Shown piece by piece: positions 58,024 to 64,000 of a stretch of DNA of 64,000 nt. The first letter of the stretch is position 1; each line of letters starts with the position of its first letter. A model generated the notes under the pieces. That model was not told the DNA's origin and did not search any database. It saw nothing but the letters and a program-made list of their open reading frames with translations. Source of the stretch: Periconia sp. R9002. Its lineage: Eukaryota > Ascomycota > Dothideomycetes > Pleosporales > Periconiaceae. The stretch lies in the NCBI GenBank assembly GCA_023627715.1, contig JAMAHW010000055.1, forward strand, positions 211,310 through 275,309, given 5' to 3'. Made by a program: the position numbers and the translations under genes.

Positions 58024-59783
58024 ATGGACCCGGCCATGTTGACGTCACAAGAGGCCCCATCCCCCGCTCGAAGCGACAAAAGCTCTGATAGTGAGGGAAA
58101 ACCGGTACGACAAAAGCTCAAGGAGACGAGGATTGATGCCAACGGAGCATCCCACCGGTCTATGGAAGGAGCATCCGAACATGTCATGGAAGGAGGATCC
58201 ACGAATGGCACCAACGGCGACGTCAACTCCGGCTCCGACAGCGACAGAGGCAGACTGCGCCGGAAACGAAGCCGCGAAGATTTTGAGGCCGACGAGGATT
58301 CCACCAAACAACCAGAGAAGAAGCAGGAGCGCCACACGCGCAAGAAGTCAAGAGACGTGACAAGCCCCGCTCCCTCCGATCTCGAAAGTGCAAAGTCTGC
58401 TATACCACTTATCCCCACAATAAAAGAAGACGAAAACGACGAGCCCCCGCGTTCGATCGCCCGCGAAGGCACGCCAGAAACTGGCGACGTCAATAAGAAG
58501 ACGGGAGTCACGAGTCCCAAGAATAAACGCACGCGTGATCAGGCTGAGACCGAGGCTACATCTGCTGCCGGTCCTGCTGTTGAAGTTTTAGCGAACCCAG
58601 ACGTCGCCTCCTACACAGAGGATGAGCGCACCACTAAGCGACCCAGGGACGGCGACGACCCAGGTACAACGATATCTACGGAGAGCAAGTCTAACGTCAG
58701 TGATGTCTTCAATTGTAATTCTAAAACTATACTGATTCATGCGCAGATTCTCCCCGCAAGTGGTTTCTCCAATACTGCAGCAGCATCTCCATTCGCCACC
58801 ATGTCCCCTCAAAGGCCTGTCTCTAAACCTACCGAAAAGCCTGTCGAACAACTCCCCAGAACATCAGATCAGGCATTCCAGAAGTCTGGATTCGGATCAT
58901 TTGCCAGTTCTACCGTTTCGCCTTTCGGTACTGCTGCTGGTTCCGGGTCAGCATTAGGCGCTGCAGCAGGTCCCAAGCTCAGTTCCTTTGCCAGCCCAGG
59001 CAAGCCCGCTGCGCAACCAGCCGGATTCGCATCTCTGGGAGGTACCAGCTCGGGCATGTCCGCATTCGGTCGTGGAGCCTCCAGTGGCCAGAAGCCTCTC
59101 TTCGGGGGTGCATTGGGAACGAGCGCCTTTGGTAATGCGGGCGGAGCCTCGAAACTGTCTTCATTTGGCTCGGGCGGCGGCAGCATTACCGGCCTGACCC
59201 AGAAGCCCGCCGAATTCGGCTCCAAAGAAAAACCAAAGGTCGAATCGGACGACGAAGCCTCGGACAATGAAGACGGCGACGAAACCAACAACAGCGAGGA
59301 CCAACTCTCGAAACCCCGCCAAACATCACTCCTTCAGCCCCAGGGACCCCTAGAAACCGGCGAAGAAAACGAGGATGTCACGTGGACCGGGCACGTCAAG
59401 CTGTACACACTGGCTGGGGAGGCGGGCAAGAAGGCGTGGCAAGAGCGCGGCACAGGTACACTCAAGGTCAACGTGACGCGCGATGCGGCCAAGAAGGCGC
59501 GGCTGGTGCTTCGGGCCGACGCGACGCACCGGCTGCTGCTCAATGTCGCGATCGCGAAGAGTTTCCGATTCGGTGACGTGCACGGCAAGGAGCCTAAGGA
59601 TGGGAGGGTGCTTTTCACGGCGCCGACAGCCACGGGTGAGGTCGAGTCGCATTTGCTGAGGGTATGTGTTCCTATTTCCCCACTCGGAGAAACGCAGTAT
59701 TGATTTGTTTCGTGTAGCTCAAGGTCGACAAGGGCATCGATTTGTGGGGCGTGGTCGAGAAGTGCAAGGAATATTCTGCGTGA
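58024..59783 (+). CDS. RanBP1-domain nucleoporin, Nup2/Yrb2-like
   Basis: Modelled as join(58024..59661,59718..59783), 567 aa. The N-terminal 210 residues are charged with KRSRED and KKSRD clusters suggestive of nuclear signals. The centre is Gly/Ser/Phe-rich with scattered FG-type spacing (GFGSF, SPFGTAAG, PLFGGALG, SAFGNAG), as in nuclear pore proteins. The C-terminal RanBP1 domain starts near residue 450 (WTGHVKLYTLAGEAGKKAWQERGTGTLKVN) and is split by a 56-nt intron before LKVDKGIDLWGVV. It probably binds Ran-GTP at the pore or in export. A second intron at 58696-58746 is possible. It is 51 nt with no in-frame stop, so the protein may be 550 aa. Confidence 0.88.
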
Positions 59784-60634
59784 GGGGCATTCTCTCACTT
59801 CTATGTCGACTTCTGTGTAAGGCACGGTGCGGCCTTCGCGATTGATCCAGTAGTAGGGAGGTACACAGCGGTCGGCAGAAAGATCTCATGATCCTGTCTT
59901 TTTCCTTGAGTCGCAGCTGTCTGGATAGATGGATGAGCATGCATAGTATGAAAGGGTGGAATCCAACGCATGTTGCATATCAATCAATTACCTTCTTGCC
60001 CAAACATGACACTCTTTTCTATTGGCTTCGGCCTGCTGATTCATTTGGTTTGTAATAATGTACAATGAAACTTAGGAGGAGAGAGTGCTCGGGCGTTAGC
60101 TGACTGCAGAGTGGCGTGCTGACCCAGACCAGATCGCCCGGGCTACGTAGCAACCTATCACGATGCACTCTACAATATGTGTATGACCAACAGCGAAGCG
60201 CTTGCTTTAAAAGTTCCAAATTCTTGGCTTCTCTATCATCTACCCCATAATCATACTGTGTTGCTTGCTGCGGGCCCTAGCCTGTTAGCATGTTTCGTGC
60301 GAGACGTGCGTCAGATAGAGAATTGGATTGCCCATAGATGTTTGTGCAGCATATAATGTCTCGTATCAAAACCTTGTATATCTCGCCGGAAATATGCATC
60401 CTGTGCTTCCGTATGCAGAAGTTACTCGAGGAAGTCGGAAGAACCGGATATTGCCCGTATCAAAGGCACATACGTATGGTTAAGGTATTCCTTTCGCTCG
60501 AATCTACATCAACTACTTAAACAATGTGGGGTATCTGCTAGTGGTCCCCTTTACGTTCAGATCGTAATTCAGTCTCAGCTTTCCGATCTCAATTCCCAGT
60601 ATTAACGACACTGAACATCGGTAATATCGACGCA
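59784..60634. other. Intergenic region before the methyltransferase
   Basis: This is 851 bp, A+T-richer toward the right, with no gene recognised. The methyltransferase promoter should lie here. Confidence 0.55.
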
Positions 60635-61452
60635 ATGAATGCCATTCAGCATGAGTCTCACATGCAGTTCGACCAGTTAGGAGAAACCTATGACATCTTT
60701 GGTCGGTCGCCATTTCGACAATTCATGGAGTATCCAACTACCTTCGCCGCTCTGGGTGATATTTCCGGTCTCTCCATTCTCGATTATGGATGTGGCAGCG
60801 GCGTCTACACACGAATGATAATGCGAAAAGGCGCACGTCGCTGCGTCGGCATTGATCCGACGCCGAGTATGATCGAACATGCGCAAAGTATTGAAAAATC
60901 TACCACGCTGGGCGCAGAATACCTTGTGATGGATGACAGCTTCCCAAAGGGATTCGAAGGCGCGTTTGATATTGTGCTTGCAGTGTACGTACTGCCATTC
61001 ATGACGGATGTAGAGCAGTTGGAAGCATGGTTTCGCAATGCAGCAAAATGCCTCCGACCTGGGGGTCGACTCGGTAAGTTGAGTTCCAATTCCACGCAAA
61101 TATGTGTTGACTTTTGTTCTCCCGTGCAGTGGCAATCTCAGGAAATCCTGATACCAGAGACGATCGTAGCTATTTTGAACAGTACGGATTCCGATTGTAC
61201 CGTGACCAGGCCCCAGCAGATACCGAACCGCACCCGTGCAAGCTTGATCTATGCTTCGACACCTTGGATAACAAAGGGATACAAACCTACCTGTGGACTA
61301 AATGGAGGCTACAGGATGCGCTGGAAAAGGCTGGATTTGTGGAACTTGAATGGTGCAAACCTGTGATTGAGGAAGGGAGGATGAATGAAGCCTTTTGGGA
61401 ATCTATTAAAAATCGGCCAAATTCCTGTACTTTTAGATGCACCCTACTATAA
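60635..61452 (+). CDS. SAM-dependent class I methyltransferase
   Basis: CDS is join(60635..61073,61130..61452), 253 aa, with a 56-nt intron (GTAAGT donor, GTGCAG acceptor). Motif I ILDYGCGSGVYTR (about 48-60) binds the adenosylmethionine amino-acid end. CVGIDPTPSM supplies the acidic ribose ligand, and FDIVLAVYVLPFM is the motif IV-like strand. Folding is of the methyltransferase-11 type. The substrate is unknown. No partner biosynthetic gene is adjacent. The stop at 61450 lies about 23 bp before the RIP-like block begins. The gene itself shows normal composition and no damage. Confidence 0.88.
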
Positions 61453-61474
61453 TTAGTGTAGAATTTTATAGGAC

Positions 61475-64000
61475 AAAGCCTTTCCCCCCTAAGATAAGTA
61501 GCTAAGAAAAGGGGAGAGGAAGAGGAGGAAATAGAAAAGGATAAAAAAAAAGAGAGGAAAAAAAAAGAAAAAAAAAAGAAAAATAGAGGAAAAAAAAAAA
61601 AGTTACTTAGTAAGATTAGCTTATTAGAGTAGAGGAAATAGGTAGTTTTAGCGCTATAAAAGCTCTAAAAGCTTCTATAGTAAAGCTATACTTACTTTAA
61701 AAATATATACTCTTTTAATCTAAATACTCTAATATAAGTAGACTAGCTATAATAGAGATATTTTTTAACTAAACTAGTAGTAGGCTTACGCTTAGTAGCT
61801 TATAACTATAAGGCTACTTAACTACTTATGTAACCTAGCTAAATAACTAAGTTATCTATAAAAGATTTAATTCTATATATAGTTAAATTATAATTTACTA
61901 GCTAGTAGCTACTATTTTAAAAAGACTACTATTACTAGTCTACTAAAGTTCTAAGCTAAAGGCCTATTTATATCTAACTTTAATATATAGGTAAAATTTA
62001 CTTTATTCTAGTATAGATTCTAATTTAAAAGTATTTAGCTATAATCTAATAGATAGTAGCTTTATAGTAATACCTAGTTAGATAGCTATAAAAACTAATT
62101 ATCTAAATCTATAGTTTCTTTTATACTAAGTAAAATTACTATTAAAGTAAAGTTATTAGTAGAGTAAAACTAACCTATTTTATAATAATCTAAACCTAGC
62201 TTATATTTCTTATTAGTAGGTAAATAATTTAATACTTACTAAATTCTACTTTAGTATAATAAAAAGAGCTAATATTAAAAAATTAAAAAGTAATATTACT
62301 ATAAACGCTTAGCTACTATAAGTTAGTTATCTCTATAGTAACTTTTCTAGTACCTCTAGCCTTAAATTTTAAGAGACTAAAAAATTAATAAGCTATACTT
62401 TTATAGTTTATATTTATACTAAAAATTAAAATTAAAAAAACTTTTACTTTTTTACTCTACTAGAAATTTCTATTTTTTATAAATCTTTTTTAGAATACCT
62501 ATATTATAATTTAATAAATATACTACTTTAGCTAAACTCTCTACTTAATAATATTTTTAACTTAGATTAGCTTATAAAAAACTTTTATACTAAAAGTTAA
62601 GTAGTAAAACTTAGCTCTACTTTATTAAATAAGTAAAAAGATAATAAAGGTAGAAATATTTTACTAATACTAAAGCTTTTTTTTATTCTATACTCTTTAT
62701 ATTTTTTTATAATATTAAACTAGAGTTAAGCTTAATAAAGTTTTCTTTTTCTACTAATTTAGCTAAACTTATTCTCTCAGCTATAGTTTTACTAGATAGT
62801 AAATAAAAATAGTAAAAATTTTATTAATCTATTTATATATATTACTAATTAGATAATAAAGTATTTAGCTACTTTAAAAAAGTTATAGTTACTTTTACTA
62901 TTTACTTATACTTAGTTAAATCTCTTTACTTTAATATTTAAAATACTAGGTAGAAATTATATTATATTAATACTACTTTCTAGCTATTATAATACTATAT
63001 TTTAATTAGATAGTTAAATTCTTTTTATCTATACTAGTTCTAAATTAGTTATTAAACGTATACTAAATAGCTAAAGCCTACTAAAAGTACTTATACCTAA
63101 ATACTAAAAAGCGCTTATTTTATAGCTAGTACTAATTTATACTTAAAACTTTTTTTTAAAGCCTAATATACCTAACTTTTAAAGCTAATTTTTTTTCTAA
63201 AGTTATAAATCTATTTTACTAACTTTTTTTATCTATATTATTCTATTAACTAGAAGCTATTTACTTTAAAAACTTACTATAGTTATAAGTATAACTTAGT
63301 ATAAAAACTATTTTTTTAAGTAGATTTTTAAAAGCTATTAAAGGCGTACTAAATACTATAAAAGTATAGTACTTTTTTAGTTATTAAACTCTATTTTTAA
63401 ATAAACTAATTTTAAAGTAATAAACTATAAAGAAAAAAAAAACTTTTTTTAAAACTTCTACTAGTATTTCTACTCTTAGTTATATTACTATAGAAAATCT
63501 ATATTTAAGTACTAAAATATTAACTAGCTTTTTTTTAGAAGTATAGTATAAGTACTAATATTAAAATAAAGTTACTTTATTTTTAAAAGTTAACTAACTT
63601 ATATTTAACTACTATTTATATAAAACTTTTTTTTACTTTAGTTTTTAAAATTCTTATTTAAGTATTTACTACTATTACTAAAATCTATATTAGAAGCTAT
63701 TTTATTTAAAGTTACTTTTAAAGCTTTATTATAAATTTTTATACCTACTTACTTACTAAAGTATAATATCTACTTTAGTAGTAAAATATAAGTAGTATAC
63801 TTAAGTACTATTTATTTTTAAAGCTAGTTTATTTAGTAAGTAAGTTATTATATACTTTTTAGTAGATTCTAACTTTTATAGCTACTATTCTACTATTTAG
63901 ATAAACTAATACCTTTTATAGTATCTAATAAGTATATATTTTAATACTTTAACTTTATATTTTATTTATTCTATATTACTAGTTCTACTTACTAAAAATA
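61475..64000. repeat. A+T-rich block with near-total loss of CpA and TpG
   Basis: From about 61475 to the window edge the sequence is almost entirely A and T, and CpA and TpG are nearly absent (I found only isolated cases, for example TG at 61839 and CA near 62778 in the parts I read). ApC, ApG, CpT, GpT, CC and GG are still common, which points to selective CpA-to-TpA change, the signature of repeat-induced point mutation. A purine-rich strip (about 61496-61605) marks the left edge. No open frame of any length remains. The original element, probably a transposon, cannot be named. Confidence 0.9.

Overview
The window is nuclear DNA of a filamentous ascomycete (Pezizomycotina; I would guess Dothideomycetes, from overall gene style only). 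The reasons are dense single genes on both strands; short introns, mostly 45-120 nt, with GTANGT-like donors; fungal-type proteins (Ypk1/YpkA kinase, Ada2, Akr1, Erg28, Mrp21); and a block at the right end showing the pattern of repeat-induced point mutation (RIP). I spliced the genes by hand from donor and acceptor sites and checked that every reading frame closes. No rRNA, tRNA, CRISPR array or intact transposon was recognised.

Layout. 1-7.2 kb: long non-coding stretches on both sides of a C2H2 zinc-finger gene (minus). 7.2-12 kb: a SUMO-interacting-motif/Cys-His protein and glucose-6-phosphate isomerase. 12-17 kb: a divergent pair, the Ypk1-type AGC kinase and the SAGA subunit Ada2. 17-25 kb: the Hrq1-type RecQ-like helicase, an NmrA-like oxidoreductase and the ankyrin-DHHC palmitoyltransferase Akr1. 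25-32 kb: the mitochondrial AAA protein Afg1, two closely spaced unknown reading frames and an L-fuconate dehydratase (enolase superfamily). 33-36.7 kb: a divergent pair, an RBM25/Snu71-like splicing factor and mitochondrial ribosomal protein bS21m. 36.7-43.9 kb: a gene-poor accessory island with a secreted DUF3237 protein, a decayed cytochrome P450 and fragments of decayed coding DNA. 43.9-59.8 kb: a return to conserved genes, namely Rad4/XPC, a 2EXR/F-box-like protein, Erg28, 3-ketoacyl-CoA reductase, ribosomal protein uS17, galactose-1-phosphate uridylyltransferase, a Yip4-type membrane protein and a RanBP1-domain nucleoporin. 60.6-61.45 kb: a SAM-dependent methyltransferase. 61.47-64.0 kb: an A+T block almost without CpA or TpG.

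Most genes are unrelated housekeeping genes, and I see no operon-like biosynthetic pathway. The notable items are the RIP-saturated block that starts just past an intact methyltransferase, the decaying accessory island, a 7-nt first coding exon, a hidden first exon for the zinc-finger gene, an intron with no in-frame stop in the nucleoporin, and dispersed TACCTAGGTA-type palindromes in intergenic DNA. I found no convincing new multi-gene system.
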